Shown: in pieces, positions 12,289 through 20,702 of the stretch
Position numbering within the stretch: the first letter of the stretch is position 1
Layout of the letters: every line of letters starts with the position of its first letter
From: Sulfurospirillum halorespirans DSM 13726
GTDB lineage: Bacteria; Campylobacterota; Campylobacteria; Campylobacterales; Sulfurospirillaceae
Assembly (NCBI RefSeq): GCF_001723605.1
Contig: NZ_CP017111.1
Span: forward strand, 1 to 64,000
Direction of reading: 5' to 3'
Length of the DNA: 64,000 nucleotides
Translations under genes and position numbers: made by a program
Notes under the pieces: model-generated
What the model was told of the DNA's origin: nothing
What the model saw: only the letters and a program-made list of their open reading frames with translations
The model's database searches: none

Positions 12289-13288
12289 ACTACTCAAAAA
12301 AAGCCTTATCGGCATGGTTTGCTTTTTGTTCTTAAGTGGTGTGAGTGCTGCAGCAGAAATGCCAGGCAAGGGCGTTAAAGTGCATCCGATGCACAGCTCC
12401 ATTGCCGAAGAGAAGTTTCAAACAATTATTATCAACGAAGCGCTCAAAGCGTTAGGATACGATGTTTTACCGATTGAGGAAGTGTCGTATGCCGTCATTT
12501 ACCAGACGATTGCCCAAAACAAAGAGTCGAATGAGATCTATTATACGACCGTCAATTGGATACCGTTGCATGATGAGATGTTTGAAAACGTAGGTGGTGA
12601 AAAAGTCCTTTTTCGTAAAGGAACGTTTATTTCAGGAAATGCACAAGGCTATTTGATCGATAAAAAAACAGCGGAAAAATATAACATTAAATACCTCAAT
12701 GACCTCAAAGATCCCAAAATTGCCAAGTTGTTTGATAGCAATAAGGATGGTAAAGCGGATTTAGCTGGCTGTAACCCGGGTTGGGGATGTGAAAGATCGA
12801 TTGAATATCAACTGGACGCCTTTGGACTTCGAGGTACGATTCAACACAATCAAGGCGAATATTCGGCAATTATCGCTGAAACGATTGAGCGTTATAAACA
12901 AGGTCAACCCATTTTATACTACACATGGACGCCGTATTGGGTGAGTGGTGTTTTAATTCCTGGCAAGGACACTGTATGGCTTCAAGTCACAAAGAGTGCA
13001 GACCCTGATCATAAAGATACTGCATTAACAGATGGTAAAAATTATGGTTTTAGCGCTAATACAACGCATATTGTAGCCAATGGAAACCTTGCGGCACAAA
13101 ACCCTGTCGCTGCTAGATTATTTGAAATTGCGAAGTTAGATATTCGCGATGTAAGTGCTGAAAACATGATGATTAGCCAAGGTCAAAAGAGCGAAAAAGA
13201 GATTGAACATCACGCGTTATCGTGGATAAAATGGCATGAAAAAATCTTTCAAGGTTGGATAAGTGAAGCGAAAAAAGCGGCGCAATAG
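12281..13288 (+). CDS. proX: Glycine betaine-binding periplasmic protein ProX
   Basis: Solute-binding subunit of the betaine importer. The 335 aa begin with a signal peptide (about residues 1-25, cleavage after SAAA). A conserved disulfide segment [11 protein letters not shown] and the aromatic ligand-cage region [10 protein letters not shown] match ProX proteins. It follows proW with an 8-nt overlap and an AGAGGAAAAAAC ribosome region. The ligand is probably glycine betaine or proline betaine, inferred from the family. Confidence 0.93.
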   Translation: MNKLLKKSLIGMVCFLFLSGVSAAAEMPGKGVKVHPMHSSIAEEKFQTIIINEALKALGYDVLPIEEVSYAVIYQTIAQNKESNEIYYTTVNWIPLHDEMFENVGGEKVLFRKGTFISGNAQGYLIDKKTAEKYNIKYLNDLKDPKIAKLFDSNKDGKADLAGCNPGWGCERSIEYQLDAFGLRGTIQHNQGEYSAIIAETIERYKQGQPILYYTWTPYWVSGVLIPGKDTVWLQVTKSADPDHKDTALTDGKNYGFSANTTHIVANGNLAAQNPVAARLFEIAKLDIRDVSAENMMISQGQKSEKEIEHHALSWIKWHEKIFQGWISEAKKAAQ

Positions 13289-13296
13289 TATGACCC

Positions 13297-13320
13297 AACG
13301 AGAAAAAAATTCTTCTCGTT
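13297..13320. terminator. Hairpin between convergent proX and MFS genes
   Basis: Perfect 8-bp inverted repeat AACGAGAA / TTCTCGTT at 13297-13304 and 13313-13320, in the 30-bp gap between two convergent genes. No strong U-tract follows on either side, so it may work as a weak bidirectional terminator. Confidence 0.5.
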
Positions 13321-14497
13321 AGCTTCCATGGTGCGGAATGTATCCTCTACTTCCCAAAAGTAACAGCGTTGCGCCACACAGACTGACCACCATCATCACA
13401 CCTGTGATCGGGAAGAGTGTTGCGTCGTGCAAGGAACTGGCGGTAAACCCCATGAGGGCTCCCACACTGTACTGCAAAACACCGATGATGGCATTGGCCG
13501 AAGCGCTGATGCTTGGGAAAAACTCCAAGGATAAAGAGACAGAATTTCCAAAAATGAGCCCTAGCGTACCAATGTAGAGTCCAATGAGCGGAAAAAGAAC
13601 GTAAATGCTCTGATCTTGGCAGGCAAACAACGCAATGCCAATGAGTGCTTGAGCACTCATACCAATGCGAAGCAGAACAAGAGGGTCTTTGTATTTGACA
13701 AGCCATGCGTTGATCCTTCCCACGATCATCAGCGTAGTGACATTAAGCGCGAAAAAAAGTGCAAATTGACCTGAACTGACATGAAAATGTTCCATATAGA
13801 TGAAGGATGAAGAGGTGATGAACGTGTACATCCCTGAAGAAGAGAGAATTTGAGAGACGATAAAAACCATCGCCATTTTATGGCTAAGCACGGTTTTGTA
13901 GTTCTGAATCGGTGTGACTTTGACCCGTTCTTGCTTCACTGAAGGGAAACGGAAGAGGTAAAAACCGAGCGCAAAAAGGGTGTAAAGGCTTAAAAATATA
14001 AAGATGATGTTCCAGTCAAAAAATTTGAGGATTAACGAGCCCATCGTTGGGGCGATTAATGGTGCCATCAGCATCACCATCGCGATCATGGAGAAGATGC
14101 GAGCACTCTCTTTGCCCTCGAACATATCACGCACAATGGCGGAAACATTGACCGTGGCGATGCCTCCACCAAAGGATTGAATCGCTCTTAATATCCAGAA
14201 CATTTCGATGCTGTCGGTAAACGAGAGCAAAAGGCTACTGATACCAAATAAAATAAGCCCAATGATGATCATCGGACGTCTGCCGTACGCATCCGAAATG
14301 GGACCACCAAAAAGCTGTCCCATTGCCATACCAAAAAAGAAAAGGCTTAAGCTGATTTCGACATTGGGAATAGAGGTTTGAAGGCTTTTAGCAATGGCGG
14401 GGAATGCCGGTAAATACATATCAATCGATAAGGGTGTAATGGCGGCAAGGCTTGCAAGCGTTAAGACAATCTGACGCTCAGTGAGTGTGTGGGACAT
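13319..14497 (-). CDS. MFS drug-efflux transporter, Bcr/CflA type
   Basis: 392 aa with about twelve membrane helices. The signature SIDMYLPAFPAIAKSLQTS at the first helix and GPISDAYGRRPMIIIG in the loop between helices 2 and 3 are characteristic of the Bcr/CflA (DHA1) subfamily of drug:proton antiporters. The substrate cannot be told from sequence. It is a single gene, convergent with proX and divergent from the ttdAB locus. Confidence 0.88.
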   Translation of the reverse strand: MSHTLTERQIVLTLASLAAITPLSIDMYLPAFPAIAKSLQTSIPNVEISLSLFFFGMAMGQLFGGPISDAYGRRPMIIIGLILFGISSLLLSFTDSIEMFWILRAIQSFGGGIATVNVSAIVRDMFEGKESARIFSMIAMVMLMAPLIAPTMGSLILKFFDWNIIFIFLSLYTLFALGFYLFRFPSVKQERVKVTPIQNYKTVLSHKMAMVFIVSQILSSSGMYTFITSSSFIYMEHFHVSSGQFALFFALNVTTLMIVGRINAWLVKYKDPLVLLRIGMSAQALIGIALFACQDQSIYVLFPLIGLYIGTLGLIFGNSVSLSLEFFPSISASANAIIGVLQYSVGALMGFTASSLHDATLFPITGVMMVVSLCGATLLLLGSRGYIPHHGS

Positions 14498-14822
14498 GAA
14501 GTTCTCTTTAGATTAGTGTGCGCACATTATAGGGTAAAAGTTTAAATCCTCTGTTAACATAACCGTTTACATGTAAAGGTTGCAGGCGATAAAAAGGTTT
14601 GTTAACAGAGCGTTTGAGATGTTTTAAAAGCAAAGCTCACAACGAAGTGTCCTTGAAAAAACTGGGCGCACCTTTGGCGCTTTTTTTTTACATGTAACCT
14701 TCATTTGACACGAATTCTCTTCTTAGAATCTTTTAAGCCCGCTTTGCCTACAATTAACGGTGATAAAATATCACATATTACAAAAAAAGAGATCAAACGG
14801 TTTTAATAACAGGAGGTAGACG
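14498..14822. promoter_or_regulatory. Divergent promoter region, MFS / ttdAB
   Basis: This 325-bp gene-free stretch holds promoters for both flanking genes. It contains a TTTACATGTAAA (14566-14577) and a TTACATGTAA (14688-14697). A perfect 6-bp inverted repeat GTGATA-AAA-TATCAC at 14760-14774 lies about 50 bp ahead of ttdA and is a candidate operator. TTGACA at 14705-14710 could be a -35 box but has no convincing -10 partner. A strong AGGAGG site precedes ttdA. Confidence 0.5.
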
Positions 14823-15722
14823 ATGTCTACAAGCGAACAAGAAGCAAAGCTAGTAGCGATTTTAGGAAAATTCATCGACATTGTCTCCAAAGAGCTACCT
14901 GATGATGTGATGAAAAAGTTAACGGAGCTTCGAACGAAAGAGGAAGCTCCCTTAGCTAAAGCGATTTACGATGTGATGTTTGACAATTTAGACCGCGCCA
15001 AAAAACTGGGTCGCCCTACCTGTCAAGATACGGGTGTGATTCAGTTTTTTGTGCGTTCAGGTTCCAATTTCCCTCTGCTGGGAAAATTACGGAGCATTTT
15101 AAGGGAAGCGACGATTAATGCGACAAAAAGTGCACCACTGCGCCTCAATGCGGTCGAAGTCTTTGATGAAAAAAACACTGGAACCAATGTGGGAACCGAT
15201 GTTCCGTTCATCGAGTGGGAGATCGTGGATGAGAGTACCAACGTCGAGATCGAAGTCTATCAAGCCGGTGGTGGCTGTTCGCTTCCGGGTCGCAGTATTG
15301 TTTTACCTCCACTGGCAGGCTATGAAGGGGCGATGAAATTTGTCTTTGACACGATTGTCGATTGGGGCATCAATGCCTGCCCACCGCTTGTTGTGGGTGT
15401 GGGGATTGGAACTTGTTCGACTTCTGCGGCGAAGCTTTCTAAAAAAGCGATGCTAAGACCGATTGGTACTTCTCATCCGCACCCCAAAGCGGCAGCCATG
15501 GAAAAGAGCATCGAGGAAGGGCTAAACGCGATTGGTTTAGGACCTCAGGGTATTTCAGGGAAAAACAGTGTGATGGCAGTCCACGTGGAAGGCATGGCGC
15601 ACCACCCTTCGGTTTTAGGCGTGGGCGTAACGGTAGGATGCTGGGCAAATCGTCACGGCATCATTCGATTTGATGAAAATTTAGCGTACGAAGTGGTGTC
15701 GCACACAGGAGTGAGCCTATGA
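14823..15722 (+). CDS. ttdA: L(+)-tartrate dehydratase-type Fe-S hydro-lyase, alpha subunit
   Basis: Catalytic Fe-S subunit of a class I fumarase-type dehydratase that removes water from a hydroxy-dicarboxylic acid. The 299 aa follow the TtdA layout: RPTCQDTGVIQFFV near residue 64, GGGCSLPGRS, INACPPLVVGVGIGT and PIGTSHPHPKAA. The resemblance from memory is closer to E. coli TtdA than to the fumarase A N-terminus. It overlaps ttdB by 4 nt. The substrate (tartrate, fumarate or malate, or a methylated analogue) is open; the LeuCD-like neighbours hint at a branched or unusual hydroxy acid. Confidence 0.85.
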   Translation: MSTSEQEAKLVAILGKFIDIVSKELPDDVMKKLTELRTKEEAPLAKAIYDVMFDNLDRAKKLGRPTCQDTGVIQFFVRSGSNFPLLGKLRSILREATINATKSAPLRLNAVEVFDEKNTGTNVGTDVPFIEWEIVDESTNVEIEVYQAGGGCSLPGRSIVLPPLAGYEGAMKFVFDTIVDWGINACPPLVVGVGIGTCSTSAAKLSKKAMLRPIGTSHPHPKAAAMEKSIEEGLNAIGLGPQGISGKNSVMAVHVEGMAHHPSVLGVGVTVGCWANRHGIIRFDENLAYEVVSHTGVSL

Positions 15723-16333
15723 AAAAAGTTTTAACAACCCCGATTCAAGATGAAGATATTGCATCGCTTCGCGTGGGAGACATCGTTTATCTTACCGGCA
15801 CATTGGTGACATGTAGAGATGAAGGACACCGCAGAATTGTGGCAGAAGGTATTATGCCTTCACTTCCGATGGATCGCATCGCCATTTTTCACGCCGGGCC
15901 GATTGTTAGAGATGTGGAAGGTGGTTGGGAGATGGTTTCCATAGGACCTACAACCAGCATGCGTATGGAGCGTTATGAAAAAGAGTTTTTAGCCAAAACG
16001 GGCGTGAAATTGGTCATTGGAAAAGGTGGCATGGGCGAAAAAACGGCGCAAGGGTGTAAAGAAAGTTTTGCCGTGCATGCCGTTTTCCCGGGTGGTTGTG
16101 CCGTGATCGCCGCCGAAGAGGTGGAAAAAATCGAAGGCAAAGAGTGGCCAGAGTTTGGGATGCCAGAAGCGTTTTGGATACTTAAAGTCAAAGAGTTTGG
16201 CCCGTTGATTATCTCGATCGATACAGAGGGAAATAACCTTTTTGAAGCGAATAAAGTGACGTTTCATGAGCGAAAAGAAGTTGCACTGAAAGATACTGCC
16301 AAACAGATTGTTTCGATGATTGCAAAGAGCTAG
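15719..16333 (+). CDS. ttdB: L(+)-tartrate dehydratase-type hydro-lyase, beta subunit
   Basis: Partner subunit, 204 aa, matching the swivel domain of class I fumarases. TtdB-like motifs in order are VGDIVYLTGTLVTCRD, AIFHAGPIVR, SIGPTTSMRME, IGKGGMGEKT, FPGGCAVIAA and VKEFGPLIISIDT. The ATGA overlap with ttdA gives coupled translation. Like ttdA, it could serve tartrate, fumarate or a related substrate. Confidence 0.85.
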   Translation: MKKVLTTPIQDEDIASLRVGDIVYLTGTLVTCRDEGHRRIVAEGIMPSLPMDRIAIFHAGPIVRDVEGGWEMVSIGPTTSMRMERYEKEFLAKTGVKLVIGKGGMGEKTAQGCKESFAVHAVFPGGCAVIAAEEVEKIEGKEWPEFGMPEAFWILKVKEFGPLIISIDTEGNNLFEANKVTFHERKEVALKDTAKQIVSMIAKS

Positions 16334-16338
16334 AAGAT

Positions 16339-16360
16339 AAGGCGCTTTTAGTAACGCCTT
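16339..16360. terminator. Hairpin between convergent ttdB and GntR gene
   Basis: Inverted repeat AAGGCG (16339-16344) / CGCCTT (16355-16360) in the 32-bp gap of two convergent genes. There is only a short T-run in the loop and no clear U-tract. Confidence 0.4.
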
Positions 16361-16365
16361 TGAGG

Positions 16366-17016
16366 TTATTTAAAATTGGAAAGGGTGCTGTTCATACTGC
16401 GAACAATATGCTCTCGCATAATGTTACATGCCCCTTCATAATCTTTTTCAATCAGTTTTTCGACCATTTGGTCATGTTCAGCGAGTGAAATTGCGGCGTA
16501 CTCTTGCGCCGTGACGAGTCGGTTCATGGAGAGACCATTCCACAAAAGAGCGAGAAAGGATTTGAGTTTTTCACTCCCCGCGGCTTCCCAAATGGTCATG
16601 TGAAATGCTTGGTTGGCAATATTATACGCCTCCGTATCGCCCGCTTCTTTGGCACGCTGTCCTTGTTTGTTGATCTTTTTGATTGCATCAAGGATGTGAT
16701 CGTTCATATTGGCGCAGGCACGCTTGAATGCTTCGGTTTCGAGTAAGATGCGCATTTCATAGTGGTCTTTAATCGCCTCTTCTGAAATGCCTTTGACGAT
16801 GGCGCAACGGTTTTGGCGAAGTTCGATAAGCCCTTCATTCGCGAGGATTTGAAACGCTTCGCGCACGGGAGTACGCGACATACCGACTTGTTCGCCAATG
16901 CTATCTAGCGTGATCGATTGACCTTTGCTGATGCCGCCTGTGAGGATGGAGGAGCGAAGGATCGAAGCGACTTGTTCGCGTGCAGGCAACATTTGTATTT
17001 TGGTGAGATTCATCAT
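16366..17016 (-). CDS. GntR-family transcriptional regulator, FadR (FCD) subfamily
   Basis: 216 aa. The N-terminal winged helix-turn-helix (about residues 15-75) contains the segment LDSIGEQVGMSRTPVREAFQILANEGLIEL. The all-helical C-terminal FCD domain (about 85-205) has metal-ligand type Asp and His residues and binds organic acids in this family. It is convergent with ttdAB and divergent from the LeuCD-like pair, so it probably controls one or both dehydratases in response to their substrate. Confidence 0.9.
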   Translation of the reverse strand: MMNLTKIQMLPAREQVASILRSSILTGGISKGQSITLDSIGEQVGMSRTPVREAFQILANEGLIELRQNRCAIVKGISEEAIKDHYEMRILLETEAFKRACANMNDHILDAIKKINKQGQRAKEAGDTEAYNIANQAFHMTIWEAAGSEKLKSFLALLWNGLSMNRLVTAQEYAAISLAEHDQMVEKLIEKDYEGACNIMREHIVRSMNSTLSNFK

Positions 17017-17154
17017 AAATGCTCTTTATAATTCGATATTTTGTAAAGTATAGCATGACAAAGCTATCTTTTTCAAGAAAAGTAACAATTTCGTTTTACA
17101 TGTAACGCTTTTGGGAATTACATGTAAAACGATACAGGCTCAAAAGGATGAACC

Positions 17155-18405
17155 ATGCACGCAATTGAAAAATTATTAGCCAAAAAAGCAGGTAAAACAA
17201 GCGTCAAAACAGGTGAGATTATCAACTGTGAGATTGATATGGCAGGCATCAACGATCTTTACTTGCAGACCATACGCTCTTTTTTTGAAATGGGTGGCAC
17301 GAAAGTGTATGATCCAAGCAAGGTTATTATGTTTTTAGACCATTATGCGCCCGCTTCGACCATCACGCAAGCAACGAATCAGAAGCAGTTTCGAGAGTTT
17401 TGCTGGGATCAAGGCATTGATCTTTTGATGGACATCGACCAAGGTGTGTGTCATCAGGTTTTAGCCGATAAAGGGTTGGCGTATCCGGGCGAAATCGTCG
17501 TTATCACTGACTCGCATACCACAACACACGGCGCGTTTGGTGCCTTTGGAACGGGTGTGGGTGCGACGGACTTGGCGATCATCTTAGCGACAGGAAAGCT
17601 GTGGTTTAGGGTTCCTGAAATCATCAAGATCAATTTTGAGGGGAAACTTCACAAAGGTGTGTATGCTAAAGATGCGATCTTGCACGCGATTGGCACGCTT
17701 GGAGCGGATTATGCCGTGTATAAAGCGGTTGAATTTGGCGGTTCGATGTTGGAGCAGCTCAGCATCTCAGAGCGTATGGCGCTGTGCAATATGAGTACCG
17801 AAATGGGCGCTAAAGCCAGTTACATTCAGCCCGATGCGATTACGATGGCATTTTTAGAAGAGCGGGTCACAAGGGCGTATGAGATTTACCACACGGATGC
17901 TGATTTTCACTATGCCGATGAAGTGAGCTTTGATGTGAGTGCTCTTAAACCACAACTTGCCGCACCTTCAAGTGTCGATAATGTTTATGATGTGAGTCAG
18001 TTTATCGGTCGCCACATCGACCAAGCGTATTTGGGTTCCTGTACGGGTGGCAGGGCTGAGGACATCGGCATTGCGGCGCATATTTTGCACGGCAAAAAAG
18101 TAGCGTCTCGTACACGTTTTGTGATCGTTCCCGCTTCCAAAGGCGTTTTACTCGAAGCGATGGAAAAAGGGTACGTGAAAACATTGATCGAAGCGGGAGC
18201 GACCTTTGTAACGCCTGGATGCGCCGCCTGTTTGGGAACGCATGAGGGGATGATCGCGTCGGGAGAGACCTGCATTACCACGACCAATCGAAATTTTCCA
18301 GGACGCATGGGCGATACGAAAGCAGAGATATTTTTAGGCTCACCAGCGGCGGTTGCAGCAGCAGCTTTGATGGGCGAAATCGTCGACCCTACGCTTTACA
18401 TGTAA
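17155..18405 (+). CDS. Aconitase-superfamily dehydratase, large subunit (LeuC/homoaconitase-like)
   Basis: 416 aa, the length of the short archaeal-type isopropylmalate isomerase or homoaconitase large subunit. The 4Fe-4S ligands are visible as C in LGSCTGGR (about 296) and the pair in TPGCAACLG (about 355 and 358). ITDSHTTTHGAFGAFGTGVGATD is the family hallmark. No leuA or leuB is nearby, and the gene is divergent from a FadR-type regulator, which points to catabolism of a hydroxy acid rather than leucine synthesis (inference). Two TTACATGTAA sites (17096, 17118) lie in its promoter region. Confidence 0.85.
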   Translation: MHAIEKLLAKKAGKTSVKTGEIINCEIDMAGINDLYLQTIRSFFEMGGTKVYDPSKVIMFLDHYAPASTITQATNQKQFREFCWDQGIDLLMDIDQGVCHQVLADKGLAYPGEIVVITDSHTTTHGAFGAFGTGVGATDLAIILATGKLWFRVPEIIKINFEGKLHKGVYAKDAILHAIGTLGADYAVYKAVEFGGSMLEQLSISERMALCNMSTEMGAKASYIQPDAITMAFLEERVTRAYEIYHTDADFHYADEVSFDVSALKPQLAAPSSVDNVYDVSQFIGRHIDQAYLGSCTGGRAEDIGIAAHILHGKKVASRTRFVIVPASKGVLLEAMEKGYVKTLIEAGATFVTPGCAACLGTHEGMIASGETCITTTNRNFPGRMGDTKAEIFLGSPAAVAAAALMGEIVDPTLYM

Positions 18406-18415
18406 AGGATAAAAA

Positions 18416-18925
18416 ATGCAAAAATTACTGAGTGGCAATGCCTTTGTTTTTGGCAAAAATGTCGATACCGACCAGATTTATCCGGGGCGTTTTGTGGAGT
18501 TTACCGATGTGGAAGATGTCGCGAAATATGCGATGTTTGGAGCTGATCCAGCGTTTACATGTAAAGTCAAAAAAGGCGATTTTATCGTTGCTGGGACGAA
18601 CTTTGGCTGTGGCAGTAGTCGCGAGCATGCCGCCATTACGATCAAAGCTGTGGGCGTGGGAGCGATCATCGCAGAATCCTTTGCACGTATCTTTTACCGC
18701 AATGCGATCAACCTTGGCATTCCTCTCATTGTCTGCCCTAACATCTCACAATTGATCCAAACGGGCGATAGTTTGAGTCTTGATCTTCACAGTGGAGAAA
18801 TACGCCTCGAAAAAAGTCTCATCGCAACCGCGGAACCGATGTCAGAATATGTGCTTAACATCTTAGAAAGTGGCGGTATCAAACCGCTGATAAAACAGCA
18901 ATTAGCGACTGGAAACAGAGCCTAA
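18416..18925 (+). CDS. Aconitase-superfamily dehydratase, small subunit (LeuD-like)
   Basis: 169-aa swivel subunit that completes the active site of the preceding protein. The motif GTNFGCGSSREHAAITIKA is diagnostic, and VDTDQIYPGRF near the N-terminus is typical of the short LeuD/HacB group. It starts 10 nt after the large subunit. Its ribosome site AAAGG is formed by the right edge of a TTTACATGTAAA palindrome (18395-18406), and a second copy lies inside the gene (18554-18565). Confidence 0.85.
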   Translation: MQKLLSGNAFVFGKNVDTDQIYPGRFVEFTDVEDVAKYAMFGADPAFTCKVKKGDFIVAGTNFGCGSSREHAAITIKAVGVGAIIAESFARIFYRNAINLGIPLIVCPNISQLIQTGDSLSLDLHSGEIRLEKSLIATAEPMSEYVLNILESGGIKPLIKQQLATGNRA

Positions 18926-19028
18926 AATAGCTTACATGTAAAGCGTTTCCTTACCTAACTTTTTGGGCTTGTAATGGTTTAAGTTATGCCGTTATAGAAT
19001 GAAGTGGAAACGAATTTAAAGGAGTCAG

Positions 19029-19697
19029 GTGATGCTAAGAGAGATGATGGCATGTTTAATCGTTTTAGGCTTCCTTGGTGGCTGTAGTGGCACAGAAAAT
19101 CACGAAGTGGTAGGCGAAAAAAGCGTTGAAAAAGTCTATCAAGACGCGATCAGAGACGATATTCTAAAAAGCACCAAAGATCCCAAAGAGTACCAACCGC
19201 TTTCATGGAAACTGTTGAAAAGCAGTGAAGTGGTAACCAAGCGTCTTGGCAAAAGAGCTGTTTTTATTGTTCATGCGTATAAAGAAAAAAATATTTACGG
19301 TGGCGTGATTCAACGTGAAAATATCTATTTTATCGGTGATTCAAAACCGAGCCTGATTATTGACTTTGATATGAAACAGGTTTTTGAAGAGTTCCTCTTC
19401 AGTCAGAGCATGCGCGATGTCTTCTCTCAAACGACGTGGAATTTTGAAACCCTGCAAGCAGCATATCCAAAACGCTCAAGTGACCCTGTGGCTAAAGAGA
19501 GCGTGAAAGATTTTATCTATGCAATTAAGCATTACAGTAAGGCAGATCAAGAAGTGCTCATTCATTCCATCACCAATGCCAACAACCCGATGTTCATCGC
19601 CAAAAACATGGCTATTTTCTTAAATATGCGATCCTTCCCCGAGCTGATGGAAGAGTTATTATTTGATGAAGTAACCTATAAAGGAAAATACAAATAA
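19029..19697 (+). CDS. Predicted lipoprotein of unknown function
   Basis: 222 aa. The N-terminus has a lipobox ending FLGGC with Cys19, so it should be lipidated and membrane anchored. The rest is soluble and I recognise no domain. An AAAGGAG ribosome site precedes the gene. It is followed after 9 nt by a Sel1-repeat secreted protein, so the two may work together at the cell envelope. Confidence 0.75.
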   Translation: MMLREMMACLIVLGFLGGCSGTENHEVVGEKSVEKVYQDAIRDDILKSTKDPKEYQPLSWKLLKSSEVVTKRLGKRAVFIVHAYKEKNIYGGVIQRENIYFIGDSKPSLIIDFDMKQVFEEFLFSQSMRDVFSQTTWNFETLQAAYPKRSSDPVAKESVKDFIYAIKHYSKADQEVLIHSITNANNPMFIAKNMAIFLNMRSFPELMEELLFDEVTYKGKYK

Positions 19698-19706
19698 GGG
19701 ATTACC

Positions 19707-20336
19707 ATGAAAAAATTTTTACAACTTTTATCTTTTTTAGCACTACTCTGTGCGCCGTTGTCGTATGCGGATGATTTGATGGATGGAATTAACGCGTATG
19801 AGAAGAGTGACTATGTCAGGGCTAGCGCTTCTTTTCAAACCTCATGCGAGAGTGGCAACGCCGAAGCATGCTACAATCTTGCCAATATGTACGACAAAGG
19901 GCTTGGCGTGAATAAAGATGATCAAAAAGCCGTTACGCTTTTTACCAAAGCATGCGATGGAGGCTTTATGGATAGCTGCTACAACCTTGGTATGATGTAC
20001 GACAAAGGTGAAGGCGTAAAACAAGACGCTACAAAAGCAGTTTCACTCTACACCAAAACATGCGAAATCGGACATACCAGAGGATGTTATAACCTAGCAC
20101 TCATGTTCTATAAAGGTCAAGGAGTTCAAAAAGACTTCGTCAAAGCATCTGGATTGTTCCAAAAAACATGCGAGCAAGGCTATGAAGAAAGTTGTTACAA
20201 TCTAGGCGTAATGTACCGCGATGGACAAGGCGTTATGAAAAGTAAACAACAAGCCCTTGAGCTTTTCAAAAAAGCATGCGACCAAAATCTTCCAATTGCA
20301 TGTAAAAATTATGAAAAATTGAAAAGCGGTATGTAG
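19707..20336 (+). CDS. Secreted Sel1-repeat protein, cysteine-rich (Hcp-like)
   Basis: 209 aa with a signal peptide (about 1-21, ending LSYA). Sel1-like repeats of about 36 residues follow, each with a pair of cysteines (for example in CESGNAEACYNLANMYDKG) that form a disulfide in each helical hairpin. This is the pattern of the Helicobacter cysteine-rich protein family. Such proteins act as scaffolds or peptidoglycan-linked factors; the exact role is unknown. It is the last core gene before the mobile element. Confidence 0.88.
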   Translation: MKKFLQLLSFLALLCAPLSYADDLMDGINAYEKSDYVRASASFQTSCESGNAEACYNLANMYDKGLGVNKDDQKAVTLFTKACDGGFMDSCYNLGMMYDKGEGVKQDATKAVSLYTKTCEIGHTRGCYNLALMFYKGQGVQKDFVKASGLFQKTCEQGYEESCYNLGVMYRDGQGVMKSKQQALELFKKACDQNLPIACKNYEKLKSGM

Positions 20337-20363
20337 GAAATTTGAGGAAAAAAGTTAAAAAAG

Positions 20364-20380
20364 TGGCGGGCAGAGGGGGA
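20364..20380. repeat. attL: attL core of the element
   Basis: 17-bp copy of the tRNA-Ser 3' end (T-arm strand, acceptor and CCA, in reverse complement), identical to 26939-26955. It is the distal boundary left by site-specific integration. Confidence 0.88.
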
Positions 20381-20438
20381 GACAACTCCAATTCTCGTTA
20401 TAACCAGCAACCCCTTTAAATAAGGGTTTTGAATACAT
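20381..20438 (-). pseudogene. Displaced 5' end of the integrase gene
   Basis: Reading leftward from ATG at 20438-20436, an open frame runs to attL with AAGGAA (20448-20443) ahead of it and TATAAT at 20463-20458. In the integrated state it runs through attL and stops after two codons of host DNA. If the 17-bp cores recombine, the frame passes through attP and joins the integrase body at 26938 with no stop and in the correct frame. This supplies about 19 residues before the core and an integrase of about 543 aa. The joining was worked out by hand from the sequence. Confidence 0.7.
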
Positions 20439-20457
20439 TTTGTTCCTTTTTTTTATG

Positions 20458-20463
20458 ATTATA
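20458..20463 (-). promoter_or_regulatory. Putative integrase promoter, -10 element
   Basis: Perfect TATAAT on the minus strand, 19 nt ahead of the ATG at 20438. The tandem AGTTGGACA integrase-type repeats (20474-20497) lie in its -35 region, so integrase binding could repress it. In the integrated state it points out of the element toward the Sel1 gene. Confidence 0.5.
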
Positions 20464-20473
20464 TCACAAAAAA

Positions 20474-20497
20474 AGTTGGACAAAAAGTTGGACAGTT
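20474..20497. repeat. Left arm-type repeat (tandem AGTTGGACA)
   Basis: 24-bp sequence made of AGTTGGACA twice at 12-bp spacing. It is identical and in the same orientation at 26855-26878 near the other end. In the circle the two copies flank attP at 93 and 60 bp, the layout of tyrosine-integrase arm sites. Confidence 0.65.
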
Positions 20498-20519
20498 CAA
20501 AAGTAAAATACTTATGAAC

Positions 20520-20702
20520 TTATTCACCCATATTTTTTTTAAACCATGACATCAAGGATAAGACGTTTTTATATCTTTTTGATACACATTGACCACTATA
20601 ATCAAGTAACAGATATTGACCTTCAACATAGTGCAAACAAAGATCTGACCCACATTTTTCTAAATAGTCTTCGAACAATTCTTCTTTTTCTAAATCTGAC
20701 AT
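20520..20702 (-). CDS. Small acidic protein of the mobile element, unknown
   Basis: 60 aa starting MSDLEKEELFED, acidic at the N-terminus, with two cysteines and no recognised domain. A good ribosome site, AAAGGAG on the minus strand, precedes the ATG, which supports a real gene. In the excised circle it lies directly upstream of the integrase promoter and in the same orientation. A recombination directionality factor or regulator is possible, but no helix-turn-helix is evident. Confidence 0.6.
   Translation of the reverse strand: MSDLEKEELFEDYLEKCGSDLCLHYVEGQYLLLDYSGQCVSKRYKNVLSLMSWFKKNMGE

Noticed and set aside
20400-20430. Terminator-like hairpin near attL (AACCCC / AAGGGTTTT)
   Set aside because: The stem has a bulge and, in the excised circle, the segment is part of the integrase coding frame.
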